The translations under genes and the position numbers were made by a program. A stretch of 64,000 bases of DNA from Aliiglaciecola sp041538045 (GTDB lineage Bacteria; Pseudomonadota; Gammaproteobacteria; Enterobacterales; Alteromonadaceae), in the NCBI RefSeq assembly GCF_041538045.1, contig NZ_JBGOSE010000002.1, positions 1 to 64,000 on the forward strand, in the 5' to 3' direction. This document shows positions 53,724 through 63,867 of the stretch, in pieces; position 1 is the first letter of the stretch; the number at the start of each line of letters is the position of its first letter. The notes beneath the pieces were generated by a model that saw nothing but the letters and a program-made list of their open reading frames with translations, was not told where the DNA came from and did no database searches.

Positions 53724-54214
53724 ATATTTTTAGGGTATTAGGGATTACCACAATATCCCCCAAGCTAGATTGTGATAAACCCAAATCATCTGCTACCAAT
53801 TTGTCTCAACATTCAAATAACTTTCTAATTTTTACAAAATTTAGAGTTTTAATACCTTCTTAGAATAAAAACCAAGTTTTTAATCACTCTTTTTAAATGC
53901 AAAAAGAGCGGTAAAAATAACACTCGAAATGTATTGAAGCTTAACTATAAGTGTTTTCCACAATTAATTACGAGAAACCTCCAATAACCTAAATTTGATA
54001 CCAATCGTAAACTAATTTGTATCGGCATGATGCGAGATTAATTGCCAATAAACGCCACTTTTAAAAGACCACAAACAGGTTATTAAATAGAACAATATAA
54101 GCGAAATAAACACATCTAAAAAATAGCGTTATAAAGCTAGCCACTTTTTATTGTGTAGCTTATTTTTTTAAGACCGTTGGGTTAATTAAATTATTAATTA
54201 ATAGAGGAAAGCAG
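53724..54214. other. intergenic region before glgC
   Basis: About 490 AT-rich bases. A weak hairpin (CTCTTTTT and AAAAAGAG around six bases, 53887-53908) may end the fixLJ transcript. The glgC promoter is presumably in the last 200 bases; no operator was recognised. Confidence 0.4.
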
Positions 54215-55522
54215 ATGGTAATTTCAAATAGTCGGTATGTAAGTCATTTAACCCGCGATACCTTAGCTTTGGTTCTAGCTGGGGGAAAAGGGACTCGTTT
54301 GTGTGAATTGACTCAACACCAAGCAAAACCCGCAGTGCAATTTGGCGGTAAATTTAGAATTATAGACTTCCCTTTGTCGAATTGTATTAACTCGGGAATT
54401 AGAAAAATAGGCGTATTGACTCAATACAAGGCTTATAGTCTTCTGCGCCATCTTGCTAGTGGGTGGGGACATTTGAATCGAGAATTGGGAGAGTATGTAG
54501 AGCTACTTCCAGCCTCACAACAGTACTCCAATAGTTGGTATGCCGGCACGGCTGATGCGTTGTATCAAAATATCGGCTTTATTCGCGAAAACGCACCCAA
54601 ATATATAGTGGTGTTATCGGGTGATCACATATACAAAATGGATTACGGTGATATGTTAGCGCAACATGCCAAAAGTGGAGCTGATATGACTATTTCATGT
54701 ATTGAAATGCCCATAGAAGAAGCTGCTGGTAAATTTGGCGTTATGTCGGTTGGTGACAACAAAAGAATAAATGAATTTCAAGAAAAACCCCTGAATCCTT
54801 GGGTGATGAAAAATAAGCCAGGTTCAACATTAGCATCTATGGGAAATTATGTTTTTAGTACTGATTTTTTAATTGAAAAACTAATAGAGGATGCAAAAAA
54901 TCCCCAATCTCAACACGATTTTGGTCATGATATTATTCCAAATGCGATTAAAAACGATCATGTCGAAGCGTTCTTATTTCGCTCTGAAAAGCCAAATGTA
55001 GCGCCTTATTGGAGAGATGTTGGGACACTAGATTCGTTTTGGAACGCCAACATGGATTTGGTCACTGCAACACCCGATATAGATTTATATGATAAAGACT
55101 GGCCGATTTGGACCTATCAAAAGCAGTCACCTCCCGCAAAGTTTATTTTTGACGAAAAAAACCAAAGTGGCTATGCAGTAGATTCAAACGTTTCTGGTGG
55201 ATGCATAATATCTGGTGCAGTCGTAAAGCAGTCTTTATTGTTTTCTAATGTTCTTGTTGAAAGTAATAGCCTTGTTGAAAAATCGGTTATTCTTCCAAAT
55301 GTTAATATTGGTAAAAACGTAAAAATACATTCTGCTGTTATTGATGAAAACTGCAAAATACCGGACAATTTTGAGATTGGTTTAGACCACCGTTTAGACA
55401 AAGCGCGAGGATTTAGAATTAGTCAGGGAGGAGTCGTTTTGGTCACTAGTGATATGTTAAACGAACTGCAAAAAGCAGAAATATATGCACAAAGTGTTGA
55501 TCATAAAAAGATGAGTGCATAA
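54215..55522 (+). CDS. glgC: glucose-1-phosphate adenylyltransferase
   Basis: Makes ADP-glucose from glucose-1-phosphate and ATP, the committing step of glycogen synthesis. A 435-residue protein. The nucleotide site is LVLAGGKGTRL, with AKPAVQFGGKFRIIDFPLSN next, GDHIYKMDYGDML for the metal Asp, and a C-terminal left-handed helix domain (SGGCIISGAVVKQSLLF). GAGGAAAGC precedes the ATG. No other glg gene is adjacent, which is unusual. Confidence 0.95.
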   Translation: MVISNSRYVSHLTRDTLALVLAGGKGTRLCELTQHQAKPAVQFGGKFRIIDFPLSNCINSGIRKIGVLTQYKAYSLLRHLASGWGHLNRELGEYVELLPASQQYSNSWYAGTADALYQNIGFIRENAPKYIVVLSGDHIYKMDYGDMLAQHAKSGADMTISCIEMPIEEAAGKFGVMSVGDNKRINEFQEKPLNPWVMKNKPGSTLASMGNYVFSTDFLIEKLIEDAKNPQSQHDFGHDIIPNAIKNDHVEAFLFRSEKPNVAPYWRDVGTLDSFWNANMDLVTATPDIDLYDKDWPIWTYQKQSPPAKFIFDEKNQSGYAVDSNVSGGCIISGAVVKQSLLFSNVLVESNSLVEKSVILPNVNIGKNVKIHSAVIDENCKIPDNFEIGLDHRLDKARGFRISQGGVVLVTSDMLNELQKAEIYAQSVDHKKMSA

Positions 55523-55573
55523 CAAGTTTAGTGCTTATGCAGCGCCTTGAGTATGAGTAAATGAATAAGAATA

Positions 55574-55604
55574 TAGGTAAATCATCAGATATGAGATTTA
55601 CCTA
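55574..55604. terminator. inverted repeat between convergent glgC and GNAT genes
   Basis: TAGGTAAATC and GATTTACCTA form a perfect 10-bp stem with an 11-base loop, about 50 bases after the glgC stop and 26 bases from the end of the GNAT gene. It suits a bidirectional terminator, though flanking T-runs are weak. Confidence 0.5.
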
Positions 55605-55629
55605 ATTGCCCTTAATCTCTAGCCCTGTT

Positions 55630-56157
55630 CTAACGGGGTGTAATGCTATAAATAACCTGATTATCATCTTCAGGGTCAATTTCCATTTGCATCCCCACAC
55701 TTTGAGCAAACCTATGCATTTTAGTATTACTTCGAAAATCAATAGAGTAAAGTTTGTTAATGCAATTTGCTCTAGCATGCACGTACAAATGGTTAAATAG
55801 CTCTTTGCCAATGCCCAATTTTTGATAATCATCTGCTACTGTAATAGCCATTTCTCGGGCATCGCTTTGTTCTGTTTTGACATACCGACAGACCCCAATT
55901 TGTTTCTCTTTGCCATCTTCTTCGATGGTTGCGATGTATGCCATATTGTTAACAAAATCAATGTCACACATTTTGTCTAACATCGCAGGGGATAATTCTC
56001 TTATACCTTCCATAAAACGGTTATGTTTACTTACGGGGGAGAGATTTTTAACAAACTCAGCCTCAATATTCTTATCTTCAGTTGATATTGGTCGAATGGT
56101 GACATTTAATTTGCCAATTTTTAAACAGGAATGATCCGTAGTTAGTTTAACTGTCAT
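55630..56157 (-). CDS. GNAT-family N-acetyltransferase
   Basis: A 175-residue acetyltransferase domain. The acetyl-CoA loop is at VADDYQKLGIGKELFNHL, preceded by the strand ending AREMAITV. The N-terminal VTIRPISTEDKNIEAEFVKN is a common GNAT opening. The ATG at 56157 is preferred over an upstream in-frame ATG that adds 22 atypical residues. Similar domains occur at the end of large acyl-CoA synthetase-like acetyltransferases; here the domain is free-standing. Substrate unknown. Confidence 0.85.
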   Translation of the reverse strand: MTVKLTTDHSCLKIGKLNVTIRPISTEDKNIEAEFVKNLSPVSKHNRFMEGIRELSPAMLDKMCDIDFVNNMAYIATIEEDGKEKQIGVCRYVKTEQSDAREMAITVADDYQKLGIGKELFNHLYVHARANCINKLYSIDFRSNTKMHRFAQSVGMQMEIDPEDDNQVIYSITPR

Positions 56158-56768
56158 GGTGTGCTTTCTCTGTTTGATAAAACGGATGCCAAAAAAATAA
56201 GTATAGTAAAGATGCACGTTCAAGCAATAAGGGAAAGCATTGGCTATATTGTGGGTAATACTTAATCCAAGATTAAAAGTAAGCCGATTTTAAATTTCGT
56301 TAATTACCCAATAGCCAGTTTGGACAGTTAATTTAGATACTTTAGACATAGAATGATTGGAGTAGTCTCACTACGTAGTTTCCACATTTTAATAAGAGGA
56401 ATTGCCAATTTATTGACTATGTACCAAGTATTAAAATTCAGATTATTATAGTAGAAGAACCAAAAATGACTGTTAAAACGCTTTCGGCTTCAATATTACG
56501 AAATTATCTCAAATTTCCTTCATCTACTTATATTGAATTTTGCTCAAAATATTTCGACCAGCACAATATTATTTTGGTTATTGACACATGTAGGCTTCCA
56601 AATTTATCCCAACTATAGTCGAACTTTACAAAAATTACCTGGTTTCAGTTTTAAGACTAAATTGCTGCGGATGTTAAATTAAATTTAGTTTAACGGCATA
56701 ACAACTAACTCTGAAACAACACTTTAAATATTTAAACAAACATTAAAAATTAACGTTAAGGATACACA
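56158..56768. other. intergenic region before the ABC transporter operon
   Basis: About 610 AT-rich bases between divergent genes. It should hold two promoters. A 50-codon frame at 56466-56618 has no clear ribosome binding site and no recognisable product. No regulator gene or operator palindrome was seen. Confidence 0.45.
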
Positions 56769-57794
56769 ATGAAGCAAGGTAACAAATTACCTTTTATTGC
56801 GATATTAGTTGTCATTATTGCGATAGGATTTTGGCTGCTTTGGAGTTTTATCCAACAACCATCTTTACCCTCCGATTTTGCATCGGGTAATGGACGAATT
56901 GAGGCTGTTCAAGTTGATATTTCCACAAAAATCGCTGGTCGTGTGCAAGAGGTTATTGCTTCAGAGGGAGACTTAGTGCGGCCCCAACAAGCCTTAGCTC
57001 GAATTAATACAGATCAACTTGAAGCTCAATTATTGAGGGCAAAAGCTGACGTAGCTGCTGGCGAAAGTTTAATTGCATCGGCAAATGCTTCCATTGCACA
57101 GGCAAAAGCTCAACAACTATTAGCTAAACAAGAGTTAAACAGAGCTAGTGATTTGATTAAAAAATCTGCTGTTAGTAAAGAAACTTATGATACGCGAGTA
57201 AGTGCATTAGCGGTTGCTGATGCATCAGTTGAAGCCGCAGACGCTATGCTAATTTCTCGTCAGCGAAATGTCGATGCATTACAAGCCGTTGTTAATGAAA
57301 TTGAAACCCAAATAGACGATGCCACTTTAGTATCACCGACTATCGGTCGGGTTCTATATCGCCTTGCAGAACCTGGTGAAGTGTTAGGAAGTGGTGGCAA
57401 AGTATTAACCATTATTAATTTAGCTGATGTGTATATGGAAGTGTTTTTACCCTCTAACCAAGCACATAGAGTAGCCATTGGCGCAGAAGCTCGGGTTAAA
57501 CTCGATATTATCGATTACGCTATCCCAGCTTCAGTAAGTTTTGTTTCTCCAGAGTCGCAATTTACTCCAAAACAGGTAGAAACCCAGAACGAAAGAAACA
57601 AATTGATGTTTAGAGTGAAAGTAAAAATTCCTCAAGAGTTGGTGTTAAAACATATTGAACAAGTTAAAACAGGCGTGCGTAGCGTGGCATATATACGTCT
57701 AGCACCTGAAGGCGATGATTCACCGTCTGAATGGCCTGAAGAGTTGCAAAACTTTCCACCGACTGAAAATAATACAGAAAAAAGCAGTAACTGA
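56769..57794 (+). CDS. HlyD-family periplasmic adaptor (YhiI-like)
   Basis: A 341-residue membrane-fusion protein. It has one N-terminal anchor (residues 8-28), then a biotinyl-lipoyl half motif (GRIEAVQVDISTKIAGRVQEV) and a long coiled coil (about 85-175, Ala/Gln rich). The second lipoyl half (DDATLVSPTIGRVLYRLAEP) and a beta-barrel follow. It connects the inner-membrane ABC transporter to an outer-membrane channel. Its stop overlaps the ATPase gene start by one base. Confidence 0.92.
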   Translation: MKQGNKLPFIAILVVIIAIGFWLLWSFIQQPSLPSDFASGNGRIEAVQVDISTKIAGRVQEVIASEGDLVRPQQALARINTDQLEAQLLRAKADVAAGESLIASANASIAQAKAQQLLAKQELNRASDLIKKSAVSKETYDTRVSALAVADASVEAADAMLISRQRNVDALQAVVNEIETQIDDATLVSPTIGRVLYRLAEPGEVLGSGGKVLTIINLADVYMEVFLPSNQAHRVAIGAEARVKLDIIDYAIPASVSFVSPESQFTPKQVETQNERNKLMFRVKVKIPQELVLKHIEQVKTGVRSVAYIRLAPEGDDSPSEWPEELQNFPPTENNTEKSSN

Positions 57795-60565
57795 TGGATA
57801 ATGCTAAGGCAGACACTAAGTCTTCCGTTGCTACGATTCGGGACCTTAGGCATGTATATAAAAAGACCGTCGCCCTTGATGGTATAGAGCTAGATATACC
57901 CTCGGGTTTAGTCATTGGATTACTTGGACCAGATGGCGTAGGGAAGTCTACCTTATTAAGTTTAATTGCTGGGGCACGGAAGTTACAGCAGGGCAAACTT
58001 GAGGTACTAGGCGGAGATATGGGCTCTCAAGAGCATCGCAATCGCGTTGGACCTCGCATAGCCTTTATGCCACAAGGACTAGGTAAAAACCTATATTCTG
58101 AGCTTAGTATTGAAGAAAATTTGGATTTTTTCGGGAAGTTATTTGATTTAAGTGCCACTGAGCGTAATAGTCGAATTAAAAAACTAACCCTTGCCACTGG
58201 ATTAAATGCATTTCTAAAAAGGCCTGCAGGTAAACTATCAGGAGGCATGAAACAAAAGTTAGGTTTGTGCTGTGCGCTAATACATAATCCAGACCTACTC
58301 ATACTAGACGAACCCACCACAGGCGTTGACCCTTTATCTAGGCGTCAATTTTGGCAACTCATCGCCAGTATCCGCGAAGATAGACCGTCGATGACAGTTA
58401 TTGTTTCTACCGCCTATATGGATGAAGCTGAGGGCTTTGATTGGTTAGTTGCCATGAACAACGGGGTTATTCTAGAAACTGGTAGCCCACAAGAATTAAA
58501 ATCTAAAACAAATACTGATGATCTTGAAGCGGCATTTGTAAAACTGTTACCCACAGATGTTCAGCAAAAAGACATAGAATTAGTCATTCCTCCATTTGAG
58601 CAATCTAAAGCAACTCCTGCCATCGTTGCCGAAGGGTTAACTCGTAAATTCGGCGATTTTACGGCGGTAAATAATGTAAGTTTCGATATTCAAGCGGGGG
58701 AAATCTTTGGCTTTTTAGGCTCCAACGGTTGCGGTAAAACGACAACCATGAAAATGTTAACGGGACTCTTACCTACAACGGAAGGAAAAGCCTTACTCTT
58801 TGGTCAAGAGGTTGATGCATCTGACCTAGAAACCCGCAAGCGAGTAGGGTTTATGTCTCAAGGGTTTTCCTTATATGGCGAATTGAGTGTGCTAGAAAAT
58901 CTAACCTTGCACGCTAAATTATTCCATTTAACTGTTGCCAAAATGAAAAATAGGATTGAGGCATTACTCGAACGTTTTTCACTCATAGAGTTTAAACATT
59001 CCTACGCATCGTCATTGCCCCTTGGTATTAGGCAACGGCTTTCTTTAGCTGTAGCCGTCATCCATGAACCTGAAATTTTAATATTAGACGAGCCAACCTC
59101 TGGGGTCGACCCCGTTGCTCGTGACGGCTTTTGGGAATTGCTAATCGAATTGTCTCGACGAGATAAAGTGACGATTTTTATTTCGACTCACTTTATGAAT
59201 GAAGCAATGCGATGTGACCGAATTTCGTTGATGCACGCCGGACAAGTTTTAGTCTGTGACACTCCTAAAAATTTAGTGGCAGAAAAAAAGGCAGACTCAT
59301 TAGAAGATGCTTTTATTGAATATATACAAGCTGCAATTGGTGAAAACCAGACCGATAATCAGCAACAGGACGTTGAATTAAGTATCGCGCCATCTTCTGC
59401 GGAAACGAGCAAACAAGATGAACATGTAATACCTAAGAAGTTTAGCCTTTTTAGATTGTTTGCCTATAGCTTTCTAGAAACCAAGCAAGTGATCCGTGAC
59501 CCCATTCGATTGGCGTTCGCATTTTTAGGAAGTGCAATATTATTGGTGGTCATTGCTTATGGTATTTCACTTGACGTGGAAGATCTCACATTTGCCGTCC
59601 TTGACCATGATCAAACGCCACAAAGTCGTCAATATATTAGCAACTTTCAAGGTTCTCGATATTTTATTGAAAAAGAACCGTTACTTACACAAACAGAACT
59701 AGAGTCTCGATTAAAATCTAATGATATAACCCTAGCAATAGTGATCCCTCCAGGTTTTGGTCGAGATCTTAAAAAAGGCGAAACGCCTAGCGTATCTGCT
59801 TGGATTGATGGGGCAAACACGACTCGTGCAGGCACCATTGAGGGCTACGTTTCTGGCGGACATATTAAATATCTGACGGTACTGGCAACGGAAGCTGGAA
59901 TTGATGCAGACGCTTATTATAATGTTACCTTGGAATCACGATATCGGTACAACCCTACGTTTGAAACGATTTATTCCATAGGGCCGAAAACACCCGCCAT
60001 GTTATTATTATTGTTCCCGGCAATTCTGATGGCTGTAAGTATTTCAAGGGAAAAAGAAATAGGGACGATCACAAACTTCTATGTTACACCCACCAGCACG
60101 TTAGAGTTCTTGGTTGGTAAACAACTTCCCTATGTTTGTATTGGCTTAATTAATTTTTTGATTTTAACCATGATGGTGGTGTTTCTTTTACAAGTACCAT
60201 TAAAAGGCAGCTTTTTAGGCCTTAGTTTGGGGGCGTTGTTTTATGTCTGTGCATCTACCGGGTTCGGCTTATTAATCTCTTCTATAACTAAAACTCAGGT
60301 TGCAGCAATTTTTGCCACTACTGTGTTATCGGTTATGCCAACTATTCAATATTCAGGAATTATACAACCGACTTCAACATTAGAAGGGCTTGGACAGTTT
60401 ATTGGTTCGATTTGGCCTGCAACCTATTATATGCATATGAGTGTTGCGGCTTTTACTAAAGGTTTAGGGTTTAATGATCTGGGTAAAGATCTGCTAATTC
60501 TTGCGGTATTTGGGCCTATTTTTGTATTAATGGCTTCGGCGTTATTAAAAAAGCAAGAGGCCTAA
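57794..60565 (+). CDS. rbbA: RbbA/YhiH-like ABC transporter, two ATPase domains fused to a permease
   Basis: A 923-residue fusion. ABC domain 1 has Walker A GPDGVGKST, signature LSGGMKQ and Walker B LLILDEPTTGVDP. ABC domain 2 has GSNGCGKTT, the degenerate signature LPLGIRQR and ILILDEPTSGVDP. An ABC-2 type membrane domain follows from about residue 555, with a large extracytoplasmic loop and five or six helices. This order matches E. coli RbbA, and the flanking HlyD and YhhJ-type genes match yhiI-rbbA-yhhJ. Likely role: drug or metabolite export. A ribosome-associated activity was reported for E. coli RbbA. Confidence 0.9.
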   Translation: MDNAKADTKSSVATIRDLRHVYKKTVALDGIELDIPSGLVIGLLGPDGVGKSTLLSLIAGARKLQQGKLEVLGGDMGSQEHRNRVGPRIAFMPQGLGKNLYSELSIEENLDFFGKLFDLSATERNSRIKKLTLATGLNAFLKRPAGKLSGGMKQKLGLCCALIHNPDLLILDEPTTGVDPLSRRQFWQLIASIREDRPSMTVIVSTAYMDEAEGFDWLVAMNNGVILETGSPQELKSKTNTDDLEAAFVKLLPTDVQQKDIELVIPPFEQSKATPAIVAEGLTRKFGDFTAVNNVSFDIQAGEIFGFLGSNGCGKTTTMKMLTGLLPTTEGKALLFGQEVDASDLETRKRVGFMSQGFSLYGELSVLENLTLHAKLFHLTVAKMKNRIEALLERFSLIEFKHSYASSLPLGIRQRLSLAVAVIHEPEILILDEPTSGVDPVARDGFWELLIELSRRDKVTIFISTHFMNEAMRCDRISLMHAGQVLVCDTPKNLVAEKKADSLEDAFIEYIQAAIGENQTDNQQQDVELSIAPSSAETSKQDEHVIPKKFSLFRLFAYSFLETKQVIRDPIRLAFAFLGSAILLVVIAYGISLDVEDLTFAVLDHDQTPQSRQYISNFQGSRYFIEKEPLLTQTELESRLKSNDITLAIVIPPGFGRDLKKGETPSVSAWIDGANTTRAGTIEGYVSGGHIKYLTVLATEAGIDADAYYNVTLESRYRYNPTFETIYSIGPKTPAMLLLLFPAILMAVSISREKEIGTITNFYVTPTSTLEFLVGKQLPYVCIGLINFLILTMMVVFLLQVPLKGSFLGLSLGALFYVCASTGFGLLISSITKTQVAAIFATTVLSVMPTIQYSGIIQPTSTLEGLGQFIGSIWPATYYMHMSVAAFTKGLGFNDLGKDLLILAVFGPIFVLMASALLKKQEA

Positions 60566-60568
60566 AAA

Positions 60569-61693
60569 ATGAAAGTATGGTCAAATATATTGTATCTTGG
60601 TAGCAAAGAGTTACGCACTGTAATCAGAGACTTGGTGGTTGTAGGATTGGTTTTTTACTCCTTTAGTCTTGATATTTATCTACAATCTACAGCAATTAGT
60701 GAATCGGTTAATAATGCATCGGTAGCAATTGTCGATGAAGACAATTCAGCGTTATCAAGAAGAATTGCTAATGCATTGTATCCCCCGTATTTCAAAGAGC
60801 CGGAATTAATTGATCCAGATGAGATCGATGAGGCCATGGATCATGACCGATTTATTTTTGTTGTAAGTATCCCACCTAATTTTGAAAAAGATGTGCGTGA
60901 TCAACGTCAACCAACAGTACAAATAGATGTAGATGCAACAGCCGTCTCCCAAGCAAGTTTAGGGAATAGTTACATTCAAAATATTGTAAACAACGAAGTT
61001 AATCATTTTGTGAACCGATCGGATGAAGACACGTCCTATGCTGTTACCTTAGTGTCTCGTCGAGCCTTTAATCCTAATGGCACGGGCATGTGGTTTGGCG
61101 CAATTAATGGTTTATTAAACCAGATTACGATCCTCACCATTATATTAACAGGTGCGGCCCTTTTAAGAGAGAGGGAACACGGGACTATCGAGCATTTACT
61201 GGTTATGCCCATCAACTCTTTTCAAATAGCGATGTCTAAAGTTTGGGCCAATGGTTTAATCATTCTAATCGCATTTTCTCTTTCCATGTGGTTGATTGTC
61301 ACTAATTTATTAGATGTTCCCATTGTTGGTTCGCGCTGGTTATTGTTAACTGGTACTACTATTTATTTGTTTGCGGCAGCGGCGATCGGTATTTTTCTTG
61401 GCACTATTGCACGAACTATGGCGCAGTTTGCGTTACTCTTAATGATTGTAATCATTCCAATGATGTTATTATCGGGGGGTCTAACTCCGATTGAGAGTCA
61501 ACCGGATATTATTCAACCTTTCACCATGCTTTTGCCATCTCGTCACTATATGGCGTTTTCTCAAGCTGTGGTTTTCCGAGGGGCTGACTTATTCATTGTG
61601 TGGCCACAACTACTATTTATTGTTGGTTTAGGCTCCGTATTTTTCATTTCAAGTCTAGCATTATTTCGTAGAAGTATTGCCACTGAACATTAG
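60569..61693 (+). CDS. ABC-2 type permease (YhhJ-like)
   Basis: A 374-residue permease. Helix one is followed by a large extracytoplasmic domain (about 45-175) and five more helices; LREREHGTIEHLLVMPINSFQIAMSK is the conserved cytosolic segment between helices. It pairs with the permease domain of the preceding fusion protein to form the channel. Three bases separate the genes. Confidence 0.92.
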   Translation: MKVWSNILYLGSKELRTVIRDLVVVGLVFYSFSLDIYLQSTAISESVNNASVAIVDEDNSALSRRIANALYPPYFKEPELIDPDEIDEAMDHDRFIFVVSIPPNFEKDVRDQRQPTVQIDVDATAVSQASLGNSYIQNIVNNEVNHFVNRSDEDTSYAVTLVSRRAFNPNGTGMWFGAINGLLNQITILTIILTGAALLREREHGTIEHLLVMPINSFQIAMSKVWANGLIILIAFSLSMWLIVTNLLDVPIVGSRWLLLTGTTIYLFAAAAIGIFLGTIARTMAQFALLLMIVIIPMMLLSGGLTPIESQPDIIQPFTMLLPSRHYMAFSQAVVFRGADLFIVWPQLLFIVGLGSVFFISSLALFRRSIATEH

Positions 61694-61845
61694 TCGTCAA
61701 TGTATTTATAAGCATAAAAGCAGTTTTTAAAAAGGAGCACTGATATTAAAAACTATGTAAGTGATAGCGAATTTTAGTAAATTTAGTCTAGGAAGTATTA
61801 TTTACAAACCGTCTTTATCTGAAGTTTGGCCTATTTAGGAATCTT

Positions 61846-63588
61846 ATGACCATAGATATAATTTACCAAAATATTTTTGTTGCAGCTATTCTCTCATTGC
61901 TTTGTGTTATTGCGACTGTATTAACTCGTCGTATTGGCGCTCCAATTCTCCTCGTCTTTTTATTATTAGGTATGCTGGCTGGTGAGCAAGGTATAGGTGG
62001 CGTAAAGTTCGATGATTTTAGCCTAGCATTCTTGTTTGGCAATGTGGCTTTGGCGATTATTATTTTTGATGGAGGCTTAGGTACTCGCAGAGACACTTTT
62101 CGAGTCAGTTTAAAACCCGCATTGTCTTTAGCTACTGTGGGAGTATTGATTACAGCGGGTATTACCGGTTATGCAGCGCATGTTATTTTAGGTTTACCTT
62201 GGCAAGAAGGACTGTTGATTGGTGCAATAGTCGGTTCAACCGATGCGGCGGCGGTGTTTGGCTTACTGCGAAATGCAGGCTTAGAACTAAAAGAACGGAC
62301 CGGGGCTACACTGGAAATTGAGTCAGGATCAAACGATCCCATGGCCATATTTTTAACCATTACGTTAGTGCAAATTCTTCAACTCAGTGGTGAAGGCAAT
62401 CAAGGTTGGACAATTTTTAGCGAGCTTTTTAGACAAATGGGTTTGGGGTTAGCCATTGGTTTTGCTGGCGGTTATGTTCTTTCTCAATTATTAAGACGGG
62501 TACCGTTACCGGTTTCTCTTTATCCACTATTAGCCTTAGCTGGCGGGATAAGTCTATTTGGTCTTACAACTCTTTGGGATGGCAGTGGTTTTCTCGCCAT
62601 TTTTATCACCGGTGTGATGATTGGCAATACGTCAATCCCTTACAGTAATGATATTCACCGTTTCCATGATGGAATAGCCTGGTTAAGCCAAATAGGCATG
62701 TTTTTAATGCTAGGGTTATTGGTTACCCCAAGTAACTTAGTACCTATTATCATTCCTGCCATTGCTATCGCCGTTGTGCTTATCTTTGTAGCCAGACCTC
62801 TTGCCGTCTTAATATCGTTACTTCCATTTCATTTTCCATGGCGAGAACAAACTTTCATAAGTTGGTGTGGTTTACGTGGTGCAGTTCCTATCATCTTGGC
62901 TTTGTTCCCTTCATTAGCTGGGCTGGAACATACACAAACCTATTTTGAATTAGTCTTTTTCGTTGTTTTGATTTCTTTAGTACTGCAAGGCTGGACCATG
63001 GCACCGCTGGCAAGATGGTTGCAAATTGAATTACCACCAAGTGCTAAAGAACCAGAGTATCTACAATTAAAAATTAAACATGAACAAGACAAAGAACTAC
63101 TGATTTACCCAGTGCTATCAGGTAGTCGCGCTGCAGAGTCAACTATTCGTCAGTTGCCATCTACAGAGGGAAGCCAAGTAGTTGGCGTAATACGCAGAGG
63201 CATACTTGCCGATGTGGATGAGAAGGAAAAGTTATTAGGCGATGATCAAGTGATGATCCTAGCTACTAGCAGTGCAAGATCGGCTTTCGGGCGGTTCTTC
63301 GCATCAGCTGCACATTCCCCATTTTTAGAATCTGATCGGTTTTTTGGTGAGTTTGTATTAAACCCTGAAGCACGATTGACCGATATCGCCCAACTTTATG
63401 GATTCGAAGTTTCCTCATCTAGTGAAGGTATTACTATTGAGCGTTACTTAATTAATCATTTTCACGGTAAACCCGTAGTGGGTGACCATGTAAAACTTGG
63501 TGAAGTGAAGTTAATCGTTCGAGAAGTTGATGGAGATCACATCGTCTCTGTGGGTTTAAAGTTATCATCAGGTAATGAAAAAAGTTAA
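61846..63588 (+). CDS. cvrA: K+/H+ antiporter CvrA/NhaP2 type (CPA1)
   Basis: A 580-residue CPA1 antiporter with about thirteen helices. The ion-site region is GAIVGSTDAAAVFGLL and ESGSNDPMAIFLTI (the ND pair). A TrkA-C domain at about 405-485 and a C-terminal CorC/HlyC-like domain at about 500-575 are the usual NhaP2/CvrA arrangement. It exchanges K+ for H+ and helps volume and pH control. It is preceded by a 152-base spacer and stands on its own. Confidence 0.92.
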   Translation: MTIDIIYQNIFVAAILSLLCVIATVLTRRIGAPILLVFLLLGMLAGEQGIGGVKFDDFSLAFLFGNVALAIIIFDGGLGTRRDTFRVSLKPALSLATVGVLITAGITGYAAHVILGLPWQEGLLIGAIVGSTDAAAVFGLLRNAGLELKERTGATLEIESGSNDPMAIFLTITLVQILQLSGEGNQGWTIFSELFRQMGLGLAIGFAGGYVLSQLLRRVPLPVSLYPLLALAGGISLFGLTTLWDGSGFLAIFITGVMIGNTSIPYSNDIHRFHDGIAWLSQIGMFLMLGLLVTPSNLVPIIIPAIAIAVVLIFVARPLAVLISLLPFHFPWREQTFISWCGLRGAVPIILALFPSLAGLEHTQTYFELVFFVVLISLVLQGWTMAPLARWLQIELPPSAKEPEYLQLKIKHEQDKELLIYPVLSGSRAAESTIRQLPSTEGSQVVGVIRRGILADVDEKEKLLGDDQVMILATSSARSAFGRFFASAAHSPFLESDRFFGEFVLNPEARLTDIAQLYGFEVSSSSEGITIERYLINHFHGKPVVGDHVKLGEVKLIVREVDGDHIVSVGLKLSSGNEKS

Positions 63589-63867
63589 TGAAGATAAACC
63601 TAAGACCGCAACGGATGGTTAAAATATTGGGTTTATTGACTAAGCTAAGTGTATTCGCGTTATGGTTGGTTTAAGCCGTCAATTGCAAGAATACACTGCC
63701 TGATAAAAATGAAGCATCTGGTTTTAGGTTTTCGACTAGCAGAATAGGGGATATTTACGTTTATTAATGTATCGATATTGAACATTGATGTTGTCGTTAA
63801 TAAATGAATTAGCAGGATAAATATCGGTTGCTCACTCAATAGAGCTAAACGAAATAGGGAAGCAGTA

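Noticed and set aside
53881..53910. CTCTTTTT/AAAAAGAG repeat as terminator of fixLJ
   Set aside because: The stem is short and made mostly of A-T pairs, so stability is low; it is mentioned only in the spacer description.
56466..56618. 50-codon open frame upstream of the HlyD operon
   Set aside because: Weak ribosome binding site, unremarkable composition and no family resemblance; it lies where a promoter is expected.
61725..61790. AAAAAGGAG sequence downstream of the ABC permease suggesting a small gene
   Set aside because: No open frame of useful length follows it before a stop codon; likely fortuitous.
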